From CAVPLM01 sp964497095 (GTDB lineage Bacteria; Actinomycetota; Thermoleophilia; RBG-16-64-13): a stretch of DNA of 6,292 bases. Location of the stretch: NCBI GenBank assembly GCA_964497095.1, contig CAZCCL010000143.1:1-6292 (forward strand), given 5' to 3'. Positions 1 to 5,482 of this stretch are shown here, in pieces. The notes beneath the pieces are model-generated. The model saw only the letters and a list, made by a program, of their open reading frames with translations, did no database searches and had not been told where the DNA came from. The number at the start of each line of letters is the position of its first letter. Position 1 is the stretch's first letter. The position numbers and the translations under genes were made by a program.

Positions 1-1
1 G

Positions 2-238
2 TTCGGGGACGTGCCGCTCAATATCGAACTCAAGATGGAAGTGGTCGATTCGCCCAACTCGGCCGGTATCGTGATCGACGCGGTGCGCTGCGCGAAGCTG
101 GCCCTGGACAGGGGTATCTCGGGCGCGCTGTACGATCCCTCCTCGTACTTCATGAAATCTCCGCCCATCCAATACAGCGACGAGGAAGCCAGGCGCAAGA
201 CCGAGGCCTTCATAGCCGGTGAGCCGGCTTGCGAATGA
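2..238 (+). CDS. ino1: Inositol-3-phosphate synthase, C-terminal fragment
   Basis: This is the last 78 residues of a myo-inositol-1-phosphate (inositol-3-phosphate) synthase, the cytosolic NAD-dependent enzyme that isomerises glucose-6-phosphate to inositol-3-phosphate. The fragment is open from the left edge to a TGA at 236-238. It carries the family's C-terminal signatures: DSPNSAG followed by a V-I-D-A-V-R helix, then SSYFMKSPP with its conserved lysine, then a charged C-terminal helix ending AFIAGEPACE. These match the short prokaryotic form of the enzyme common in actinobacteria and archaea. In actinobacteria the product feeds phosphatidylinositol, PIM lipids and mycothiol. The next gene on this strand is a glycosyltransferase fused to a phosphoesterase, which fits inositol metabolism, although an assembly gap lies between them. 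The start and NAD-binding domain are outside the window. Confidence 0.9.
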   Translation, partial: FGDVPLNIELKMEVVDSPNSAGIVIDAVRCAKLALDRGISGALYDPSSYFMKSPPIQYSDEEARRKTEAFIAGEPACE

Positions 239-260
239 TCTAGAGCAGCCTGTGGATAGA

Positions 261-294
261 GGGCCCGGGGGGGGTATTGGGCCCGGGGCCCGGG
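261..294 (+). repeat. G-quadruplex-like GGGCCC repeat cluster
   Basis: Five G-runs of 3, 8, 3, 4 and 3 bases (261-263, 267-274, 279-281, 285-288, 292-294) are separated by loops of 3, 4, 3 and 3 bases. This satisfies the usual G3+ N1-7 rule for an intramolecular quadruplex. The ten-base unit GGGCCCGGGG occurs at 261-270 and again at 279-288, and the GGGCCC blocks are also self-complementary, so hairpins would compete. It lies 22 bases after the ino1 stop and could act in transcription termination. Sequence quality next to the gap is uncertain. Confidence 0.5.
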
Positions 295-417
295 CATATG
301 GTGGGTTGTGGGTGTATTGAGTACTCCCCAAATCTCTGGTGTACCCNNNNNNNNNNTTTATCTTGTGGGGCCTGTGGTTTGTGGGGGCCGGGGCTGCGAA
401 TGCCGCCCGGGCCCCGG
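283..417. repeat. 13-bp inverted repeat flanking the gap
   Basis: CCGGGGCCCGGGC at 283-295 is the exact reverse complement of GCCCGGGCCCCGG at 405-417. The arms face each other across the N run. Such an arrangement can fold back and break an assembly, or can be created by misjoined contig ends. Each arm is itself partly palindromic, so the match is less surprising than 13 random bases would be. Confidence 0.5.
347..356. other. Assembly gap (10 N)
   Basis: Ten consecutive undetermined bases. A run of exactly ten is often a scaffolding placeholder rather than a measured distance, so the adjacency and spacing of ino1 and the downstream glycosyltransferase gene depend on a scaffold join. Confidence 0.97.
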
Positions 418-424
418 CCATCTC

Positions 425-429
425 GAGGG
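425..429 (+). promoter_or_regulatory. Ribosome binding site deciding a TTG start
   Basis: GAGGG sits six bases before the TTG at 436. This spacing fits Shine-Dalgarno pairing and supports TTG 436 over the in-frame TTG at 430, which has no spacer, and over ATG 277 beyond the gap. Confidence 0.55.
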
Positions 430-435
430 TTGAGC

Positions 436-2442
436 TTGAAGTCAGACCTCCACATAGCTCTGGTGACCCCCTTCTCGTGGAGCACTCCCAGTGCCGTCAA
501 CCAGCATGTGGCCGACCTGGCCCGCGAGCTCAAAGCTCGGGGGCACCTGCCCGTGGTGGTCGCCTCATCAGACGAGTCCCAAGAAGTCCGCAGGATGCGC
601 GTGCTGTTTCAGCGGACTCGGGGCCAGGTGGTCGCCCTTCTTAGGGACTATCGCGGTGGAGTGCCCGCCGATCCCTTGTTGCTGCCGCCCCCAGGTATCG
701 GTCCCCTGAGTCGAGACGCGGGGATCCCCGTGGTGCCTCTGGGTTCCAGTTTTCCCGTGCGGCTTAACGGGGGGGTGGCCAACCTCGGGCTGCCGGTAGA
801 CATAACGTCCCGCTTGGAGAGGCTGATGCTGGGTGCGCACTTCGATCTGGTGCACGTGCATGAGCCGCTAGCTCCCTCGCTCAGTTTCACGGCGCTTCGT
901 GAAACGCGTAGCCCGGTGGTGGGCACGTTCCATCTGACCCCGGTCGGCGTGGCCGCCTACGAATTGGGCCAGTCGGTCCTTGAGCGGTTCTTCCTCAGAC
1001 TTGATGCCCGCATCGTGACCTTTTACCACGGCAAGCAGATGATGGAGGAGATCTATTCCGGCGCCTTCGAAACACTCTCCTGCGGCACGCCGATGAAGTG
1101 CGACTCTGCCGACCGGTCGACTCAAGCCCCACCCTCGGACCGCTTTGGTCTGTATCTGTACAGGGGGGACGGGCGCCGATCGTACCGGGCATTGCTCCGG
1201 GCGTTGCTGGCCGGGTTCCCTCCGGATCTCGACCGCTTGGTGGTGGCCGTACACCGGCCGTCGGCGGAACGCTGGCTCCCGCGAGGGGTCCCTCGCAAGC
1301 TTCAGTCCCGGGTGACCCTCTATGGCTTCGACGAACCGGACGAGCTGGCGTCCTTCTACCGTGGTGCCGCCGTCACCATCTTGCCCTATCTCGGCGGCGA
1401 ATGGCTGTGCGCAAACGCCGCGGAGGCGGCCGTCTGTGGATGCCCTTTCGTGGGGCCCGACCTCCCGCCCGTGCGTGAGCACGTTTCGGTGGACTCGAGT
1501 GGGGGCGCGGTCTTCTCCCCCAGCCGTTCCGGGGCTTTGGGCAAAGCGATCGAAGAAGCGGTGCTCAAGCCTCATGTGCCCTCCGATGCCCACAGGATGA
1601 GCACGGTCGTCGATCGATTGGAGGAGGTCTACAGGACGACCATCGCTGCCACCAGCGGGCGGGAAGGTCTCTTGGGCAAGACCCCCGTTGCGGGATATTC
1701 CCTGCACGTGCGCGGGATAGGGGAGGAATCGGCCCGCAGGCGCATGCGACACGCAGCCTTGGGCCCGTCCCGGCCCGACTGGATCAATGCCGATCTGCAC
1801 GTCCACACCAGCTACTCCAAGGACTGCGCGATGCCCATAGAAGACATTCTGGAGACCGCTCGGGAGATCGGCCTGGGCGCCCTGGCCATAGCCGATCACA
1901 ACGAGATAGAAGGGGCGTTCGCAGCCCGGGAACTCGCCCAAGGCGACCCGTTCATCATCGTCGCTGAAGAAGTGAAGACGAGAGACGGGGAGGTCATAGG
2001 GCTGTTCCTGGAAGAGAGGATCCCCCGGGGACTGAGCTTCGACGATACTTTGTCCCTGATCAAGGAACAGGGAGGGCTGGTCTACGTACCCCACCCTTTC
2101 GACGCTCTCCGAACCACCCCGTCCTACCGCTCGATGGTGGACAATCTCCACCGCATCGACGTCATCGAGATCTACAACGCGCGGGTGGCCCTCTCCTCGT
2201 TCAACCTCAGCGCCGAGCGCTTCGCCGCCAAGTACAACGTCGTCGCCGGGGCGGGGAGCGATGCACATGTGGTCCAAGGACTGGGGACGGCCATGTTGCG
2301 CATGCCCCGCTTCACCGACCCCCAGAGCTTCATCGCGGCCTTGTGGGAGGCCGATATCATCGCCAAACGCAAGAACCTGCTCTATCTGACCTCCCTGAAG
2401 CTTCTGCAGACCACCTTGGACCGAGTGTTCCCCGAAGACTGA
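436..2442 (+). CDS. GT4 glycosyltransferase fused to PHP-domain phosphoesterase
   Basis: A predicted 668-residue cytosolic or membrane-associated two-domain enzyme. Residues 1-400 form a GT-B fold glycosyltransferase of family GT4, closest in pattern to PimA-type enzymes. It shows IALVTPFSW at 7-15, DLVHVHEP at 137-144, and a TFH motif with H166. R243-G-D-G-R247-R248 stands where the family has its diphosphate-binding R...K-G loop. E322 and E330 form the EX7E nucleotide-sugar motif. Residues about 450-668 form a PHP domain with H455-V-H457, D487-H488, E512, H553 (PHPFD), E578 and D609-A-H611, so the metal site looks intact. The usual GH after the E512 motif reads GE, which I believe occurs in this PHP subfamily. 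The start is TTG 436, chosen from the ribosome site and because conserved sequence begins at residue 6. The middle (about 185-235) diverges from GT4 enzymes. The substrates are unknown; the ino1 neighbour suggests an inositol compound as acceptor. Confidence 0.85.
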   Translation: MKSDLHIALVTPFSWSTPSAVNQHVADLARELKARGHLPVVVASSDESQEVRRMRVLFQRTRGQVVALLRDYRGGVPADPLLLPPPGIGPLSRDAGIPVVPLGSSFPVRLNGGVANLGLPVDITSRLERLMLGAHFDLVHVHEPLAPSLSFTALRETRSPVVGTFHLTPVGVAAYELGQSVLERFFLRLDARIVTFYHGKQMMEEIYSGAFETLSCGTPMKCDSADRSTQAPPSDRFGLYLYRGDGRRSYRALLRALLAGFPPDLDRLVVAVHRPSAERWLPRGVPRKLQSRVTLYGFDEPDELASFYRGAAVTILPYLGGEWLCANAAEAAVCGCPFVGPDLPPVREHVSVDSSGGAVFSPSRSGALGKAIEEAVLKPHVPSDAHRMSTVVDRLEEVYRTTIAATSGREGLLGKTPVAGYSLHVRGIGEESARRRMRHAALGPSRPDWINADLHVHTSYSKDCAMPIEDILETAREIGLGALAIADHNEIEGAFAARELAQGDPFIIVAEEVKTRDGEVIGLFLEERIPRGLSFDDTLSLIKEQGGLVYVPHPFDALRTTPSYRSMVDNLHRIDVIEIYNARVALSSFNLSAERFAAKYNVVAGAGSDAHVVQGLGTAMLRMPRFTDPQSFIAALWEADIIAKRKNLLYLTSLKLLQTTLDRVFPED

Positions 2443-2562
2443 CTCTTCTCCCTTCAGGGCCGGAGGATTTCACAGGCCTCCCGCCAATATAGTGTCTACC
2501 CTCATCGACCGCGCGGCACCACCGTCCGCCCTCGCCGCGGTCCGCAGGGACAGCGACGCACC
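2443..2562 (+). promoter_or_regulatory. Intergenic leader with possible -10 element
   Basis: The 120 bases between the GT-PHP stop and the next ATG contain TATAGT at 2488-2493, which fits the actinobacterial TANNNT -10 pattern. No convincing -35 lies 16-18 bases upstream. AGGGA at 2546-2550 is a possible ribosome site, but its 12-base spacing to ATG 2563 is long. No clear terminator follows the GT-PHP stop; CCC-ttca-GGG at 2450-2459 is only a three-pair stem. Confidence 0.3.
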
Positions 2563-3213
2563 ATGGGACTACAGAACGACCTAGGCGACGACGTGAAAGA
2601 ATCTCCGCCTCTCGCGGAAGCGAACGAGATCTACCGAAAGCTCGAAGAGCGCGCCATAACCGAGACTAACGATCTCAACCGTCGCGTGGCTCACTGCCGT
2701 CTATGTCGGCGCAGCGACTACCTGCCCACTGTAGGATCCGGCCACCCGCTGGCCGACATCCTCCTCGTCAAGTACCGGCCTCGCCACCTCGAAGTGACCG
2801 AAGGAGTGTCCTTCTACGGTCGCTCGGGGACGGCGGTTCTCAAGAGCATGGAGCGCTTGGGGGTCAATGCCCTGATCGTGTACGGCACCAACCTGGTCAA
2901 GTGTCACGATGTGGATGCCGCCGAAGGGGAGAAGCACTGCCCGGCGTTCTGGTTGGAGGAGTTCCACATAACCCAGCCTCGCATCGTGGTGATCATGGGG
3001 CGGCGGACCCTCGACGTTGTGAACCACGAACGCGTCGCGGGTATGAAGGAGCTTGCCTGGGACCCTGGCGTCCTCCAGGATTTCACTGCCTTCTGCAAAG
3101 CTCTCGTGACCCCCGACATCGATGACTCCTTGGATGAGGAGAAGGCCAAGGGCGAATTCTGGAAGGCATTTCGGAACTTGGGTGATTGGTTCCGCGATGA
3201 GCCCCCGTACTGA
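2563..3213 (+). CDS. Uracil-DNA glycosylase superfamily protein, altered active site
   Basis: A 216-residue protein of the uracil-DNA glycosylase (UDG) superfamily, closest to the Fe-S families 4/5. Seen directly: C45-x2-C48 near the N-terminus, then C114 and C126, the arrangement that binds a 4Fe-4S cluster in family 4. Also present are LPTVGSGHPLADILLV (54-69), FYGRSG (84-89), YGTNLVKC with N110 (107-114), and PRIVVIMG (139-146), all of which align with family 4 landmarks. However, the GEAPG catalytic motif reads K70-Y-R-P-R74, putting tyrosine where the catalytic acid would be. The C-terminal HPS/HPA motif appears as T183-P-D. The fold and cluster therefore look kept, while uracil excision by the standard mechanism looks unlikely. 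It may bind DNA or nucleic acid bases in another role. No other start fits: the upstream in-frame codons give no plausible initiator, and the N-terminal 20 residues are charged. The gene probably has its own promoter. Confidence 0.8.
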   Translation: MGLQNDLGDDVKESPPLAEANEIYRKLEERAITETNDLNRRVAHCRLCRRSDYLPTVGSGHPLADILLVKYRPRHLEVTEGVSFYGRSGTAVLKSMERLGVNALIVYGTNLVKCHDVDAAEGEKHCPAFWLEEFHITQPRIVVIMGRRTLDVVNHERVAGMKELAWDPGVLQDFTAFCKALVTPDIDDSLDEEKAKGEFWKAFRNLGDWFRDEPPY

Positions 3214-3255
3214 GCGTCCGGCTGGAACCTCCTGCGCATAGGCTCGCCGGTCACT

Positions 3256-3264
3256 GGGTAGATT
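3256..3264 (+). promoter_or_regulatory. Possible promoter of the DUF1269 gene
   Basis: GGGTAGATT contains TAGATT (3259-3264), a TANNNT -10 match, and overlaps GGGTAG, which resembles the -10 of stress sigma-B-type promoters. It lies 44 bases before ATG 3309, a normal leader length. No GTTT-like or TTGACA-like -35 is visible at the right distance, so the assignment is weak. Confidence 0.25.
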
Positions 3265-3296
3265 GACGCCGAAGGCCCCACTCGTGGGTCGATCCT

Positions 3297-3303
3297 GGGA
3301 GGG
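3297..3303 (+). promoter_or_regulatory. Strong ribosome binding site
   Basis: GGGAGGG ends five bases before ATG 3309. It is the strongest Shine-Dalgarno-like site in the window and fixes the start of the DUF1269 gene. Confidence 0.7.
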
Positions 3304-3308
3304 CACAC

Positions 3309-3824
3309 ATGGCTGAGAAGAGGCACCTCGTGGTGACGGTCTTTGAGAACGAAGCCAAGGCCACGACGGCTGCTGAGTGGTTGAAGAAATGGGAGCGCAT
3401 GAACAAGGATGTCGACGACATCAAGTTCGGCGCCATCGGTGTCCTCACAGCCGGCGAAGACAGGGAGATCAAGGTCCACCGCGTGGGCAAGCGAGACGCC
3501 AAAGCGGGGGCCGGACTGGGTCTGGTCATTGGAGCGCTCGTGGGCGCTGTAACGGCCGGCGTGGGACTTCTGGGTGGCATGGCCGTGGGTGCTTTGGCCG
3601 GCGGGGTCGGGGGCGGCTTGATCCACAAAGGTCTCGGCATGCATGAGGGGGACTTGGCTGATCTGACCGATCAACTGTGCTCGGGCCGGGCCGCGGTGGC
3701 GATAGTGGTCGACGAGGCTGCCGTGAAGGCTGTCACCGACCAGTTGGTCGACCTGGGAGGCGAGACCAAGGTCTATGAGTGTTCCTTGGAGGCGCTGAAA
3801 GAGGCAGAAAAGAGCGGGCCCTAG
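3309..3824 (+). CDS. DUF1269-type protein with glycine-zipper membrane segment
   Basis: A 171-residue protein of the DUF1269 type, whose biochemical function is not established. Residues 1-62 form an alpha/beta domain: a hydrophobic strand (HLVVTVF, 6-12), a helix with A-A-E-W-L (21-25), and a second strand pair (IKFGAIGVLT, 38-47). Residues about 66-105 are very rich in glycine and alanine (LGLVIGALVGAV at 70-81, then GGMAVGALAGG at 89-99). This is a glycine-zipper-like hydrophobic segment long enough for a membrane hairpin. Residues 113-171 form a second soluble domain with a strand AAVAIVVDE (128-136) and a charged C-terminal tail. No signal peptide is seen. A strong ribosome site precedes the ATG, and it is the last gene on this strand before the convergent rlmD. 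A stress or envelope role is often supposed for such proteins, but nothing in this sequence proves it. Confidence 0.75.
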   Translation: MAEKRHLVVTVFENEAKATTAAEWLKKWERMNKDVDDIKFGAIGVLTAGEDREIKVHRVGKRDAKAGAGLGLVIGALVGAVTAGVGLLGGMAVGALAGGVGGGLIHKGLGMHEGDLADLTDQLCSGRAAVAIVVDEAAVKAVTDQLVDLGGETKVYECSLEALKEAEKSGP

Positions 3825-3866
3825 GCGGTCTCGCCCCGGGTCCGCCCCGACCGCCGGACTGCGGTC
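3824..3866. terminator. Overlapping hairpins between convergent genes
   Basis: GGCGGTC (3824-3830) pairs with GACCGCC (3849-3855) around an 18-base loop. GACCGC (3849-3854) can instead pair with GCGGTC (3861-3866) around a 6-base loop. The two share an arm and so exclude each other. The position between the TAG of the DUF1269 gene and the TAG of rlmD fits a bidirectional terminator. No T-tract follows on either strand, so termination would have to be of the U-less, GC-stem kind or Rho-assisted. Confidence 0.4.
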
Positions 3867-3888
3867 ACGTGGTGGCGTCGGGTCGTCT

Positions 3889-5349
3889 CTACCCCCTTCG
3901 GACCAGCAGACCTACAGCTTCCACGTGCGGCGTGTGGGGGAACATGTCCACCGGGGTCACTCGCTCCAATCGGTAACCGTGTTCTTGGAACTGGGCGATG
4001 TTCGGCGCCATGGTGGTGGGGTTGCAGGAGACGTAGACGATCTTCGGTGCTCCCACCTCGCCCACGCGGGACACGACCCTCTTGCTCAGACCGGCGCGGG
4101 GCGGATCCACCACTACGACGTCCGGGTTCTCTGATCCGGCGGGGAGTCTGCGACTGCCCTGGGCCACTTCCCGCAGCACCCGGCGCACGTCGCCCTCCAC
4201 GAACCGAGCGTTGTCGATGCCGTTGAGACGGGCATTCTCCTCGGCGTCGCGGACCGCGGCCGGGATGGCTTCGATCCCGAGGACCCCGGCGGCTCGCCCG
4301 GCGAGAGACAACCCGATCGACCCCACTCCGGAGTAGAGATCCCAGACCACCGGCCTATCCGTCCGGGTCGCAGTCGGCCGGACGCCGGACTCCTCCCCGT
4401 GCTCCTCCGGCAGGGGACCCAACGCCTCGTCGGCGACCAGGCTGTACAGTACGTGGGCCATGATGGTGTTGGTCTGGAAGAAGGCGTCAAGGGACACCCT
4501 GAATGTGACCCCCGCCAGCCGCTCGAGGAGATAAGGACGTCCCCACAGCGTTAGTGACTCCAGCCCGGCGCTGAGCTCCGCGCGGCCGGTGTTGACTGCG
4601 TGGGCGATGCCGACGATTCCGGGCTGGGCCGAACGCAGCCGCTCCACGAACCCTTTGGCGTCGGGGAGGTCACCCGGGCCCGTGACCAGACTGACGAGCA
4701 GCTTGGACCCAAGCTGGGCCGAGCGGACGACGAGGTGCCGGGCGAAGCCCTCGCCCGTGCGTGGATTCCAGCCGGAAAGCCCTTTTTCGCGCAGCCAGCT
4801 CTCGACGGTTGCCCGGATGCCTTCCATCTCGTTGGGAAGCAGGTGACACTCGCTCAGCGGGAGCACCGAGTCCCAGCGGCCGGGTGGTCTGAAGCCGACG
4901 ACAGCCCCAGCGGACGAGATACCGATGGAGAAGTCGACCCGGTTACGATACCGCCACGGGTCGGCCATGCCGAGGATCGGTCTAAGCTCGAAGTCACTCA
5001 GCCCTCCCAGATGTTCCAGGGACTCCCGCACCTGCCGGGCCTTGTAGGCGAGTTGCGCGCCGTAATCGAGGTTCTGCCAGACACAGCCGCCGCAACTCCC
5101 GAAGGAGGAGCAACGCGGCTCCAACCGGTCCTGCGACGGCCCTATCAAATCGAGTACACGCGCCTCCGCATACCGCTTCTTCACTCTGGTCACGGAGACC
5201 CGGACGACGTCACCGGGGACGGCACCGGTGACGAAGATGACGAAGTCGTCCAGCCGAGCCACCCCCTTGCCCCCGAAGGCCAGGGTCTGTATGGGCACTT
5301 CCAGGACGTCGTCCTTTTGGGGTCGCCGTGATCGATGAGGTTGGTCCAT
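3889..5349 (-). CDS. rlmD: 23S rRNA (uracil-C5)-methyltransferase, RlmD/RumA family
   Basis: A 486-residue SAM-dependent methyltransferase of the TrmA/RumA/RlmCD family, expected to convert a 23S rRNA uridine to 5-methyluridine. Domains in order: an N-terminal TRAM RNA-binding domain (about 14-70); a 4Fe-4S site with C80, C86 and C89 (CGGC) and C168; a central domain; and a C-terminal Rossmann methyltransferase. Catalytic landmarks are FFQTN with Q292, the SAM loop DLYSGVGSIGL (337-347), DPPRAG (415-420), the nucleophile C442 in SCNPTT, and the general-base motif HVEAVGLL with E477. All key residues are present, so it should be active. The exact rRNA position (747 or 1939 in E. coli numbering) cannot be told from sequence alone; the paralogue TrmA normally lacks TRAM and the Fe-S cysteines. 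A linker at about 311-333, just before the SAM loop, is charged and poorly conserved in appearance. The gene is convergent with the DUF1269 gene and lies downstream of clpB on the same strand, with its own -10 box. Confidence 0.88.
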   Translation of the reverse strand: MDQPHRSRRPQKDDVLEVPIQTLAFGGKGVARLDDFVIFVTGAVPGDVVRVSVTRVKKRYAEARVLDLIGPSQDRLEPRCSSFGSCGGCVWQNLDYGAQLAYKARQVRESLEHLGGLSDFELRPILGMADPWRYRNRVDFSIGISSAGAVVGFRPPGRWDSVLPLSECHLLPNEMEGIRATVESWLREKGLSGWNPRTGEGFARHLVVRSAQLGSKLLVSLVTGPGDLPDAKGFVERLRSAQPGIVGIAHAVNTGRAELSAGLESLTLWGRPYLLERLAGVTFRVSLDAFFQTNTIMAHVLYSLVADEALGPLPEEHGEESGVRPTATRTDRPVVWDLYSGVGSIGLSLAGRAAGVLGIEAIPAAVRDAEENARLNGIDNARFVEGDVRRVLREVAQGSRRLPAGSENPDVVVVDPPRAGLSKRVVSRVGEVGAPKIVYVSCNPTTMAPNIAQFQEHGYRLERVTPVDMFPHTPHVEAVGLLVRRG

Positions 5350-5359
5350 AGGACCGAGG

Positions 5360-5365
5360 ATTATA
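5360..5365 (-). promoter_or_regulatory. Consensus -10 box for a near-leaderless rlmD transcript
   Basis: On the minus strand TATAAT, a perfect -10 hexamer, is followed by only ten bases before the ATG of rlmD (5349-5347). Transcription would start about 0-6 bases before the ATG. Those ten bases (CCTCGGTCCT) have no Shine-Dalgarno sequence, which agrees with leaderless translation. The bases 17 upstream (TCCGGC) do not match a -35 box. Confidence 0.55.
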
Positions 5366-5404
5366 GCGACCCTTCCTCGTGCGCCGGAGCGCGGTCACCG
5401 GGGA

Positions 5405-5422
5405 AAGCAGCCCGGCTTGCTT
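5405..5422 (-). terminator. Possible clpB terminator hairpin
   Basis: Read on the minus strand, AAGCA pairs with TGCTT, with two further GC pairs after a one-base bulge and a three-base loop. The stem is followed by T then CCCC rather than a real T-tract. It lies 60 bases after the clpB stop and before the rlmD -10 box, which suits a clpB terminator, but the stem is short. Confidence 0.3.
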
Positions 5423-5450
5423 CAGCGGCGTCCGCCGGCGGTGCTCATAT

Positions 5451-5475
5451 CTGGCGCCGGGCGGCGGGCCGCCAG
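5451..5475 (-). terminator. GC-rich hairpin just after the clpB stop
   Basis: CTGGCG (5451-5456) pairs with CGCCAG (5470-5475) across 13 bases; a nested alternative is GGCGG (5460-5464) with CCGCC (5469-5473) and a four-base loop. It starts eight bases beyond the clpB TAG in the direction of transcription. It has no T-tract and could stabilise the mRNA 3' end or help termination. Confidence 0.3.
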
Positions 5476-5482
5476 GACTTCT

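Larger units (their letters stand above)
239..435. other. G-rich intergenic region broken by assembly gap
   Basis: About 200 bases separate the end of ino1 from the start of the glycosyltransferase gene, and the 10-N gap lies inside them. The left part (239-346) is full of GGGCCC blocks followed by a G/T-rich stretch. The right part (357-424) is G/T-rich and then palindromic GC. No frame gives a recognisable protein. An open frame from ATG 277 runs through the Ns into the glycosyltransferase frame, but its first part is low-complexity and resembles no protein. The true gap length is unknown, so missing sequence here could include a gene. Confidence 0.6.

Noticed and set aside
277..435. ATG 277 as the start of the glycosyltransferase, giving a 721-residue protein
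   Set aside because: The frame passes through Ns, and the added residues are G/P-rich with no homology. TTG 436 has a well-spaced ribosome site and starts just before the first conserved strand.
868..2277. 469-codon open frame on the minus strand
   Set aside because: It lies wholly opposite the GT-PHP gene, whose frame carries conserved catalytic motifs. The antisense product shows no family motif, and long antisense frames are common in GC-rich DNA.
2443..2475. Intrinsic terminator after GT-PHP
   Set aside because: Only a three-pair CCC/GGG stem and a weak CTCC/GGAG pairing exist, with no T-tract.
3224..3252. GGAAC...GTC as an ECF sigma factor promoter
   Set aside because: The spacing of about 21 bases is too long for the usual GGAAC-N16-18-GTT arrangement.
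2904..3674. 256-codon minus-strand frame spanning two plus-strand genes
   Set aside because: It crosses the intergenic region and overlaps both the UDG-like and DUF1269 genes, which have recognisable domains and ribosome sites.
4600..5331. 243-codon plus-strand frame opposite rlmD
   Set aside because: rlmD has every expected catalytic residue; this frame is its low-complexity shadow with no recognisable domain.
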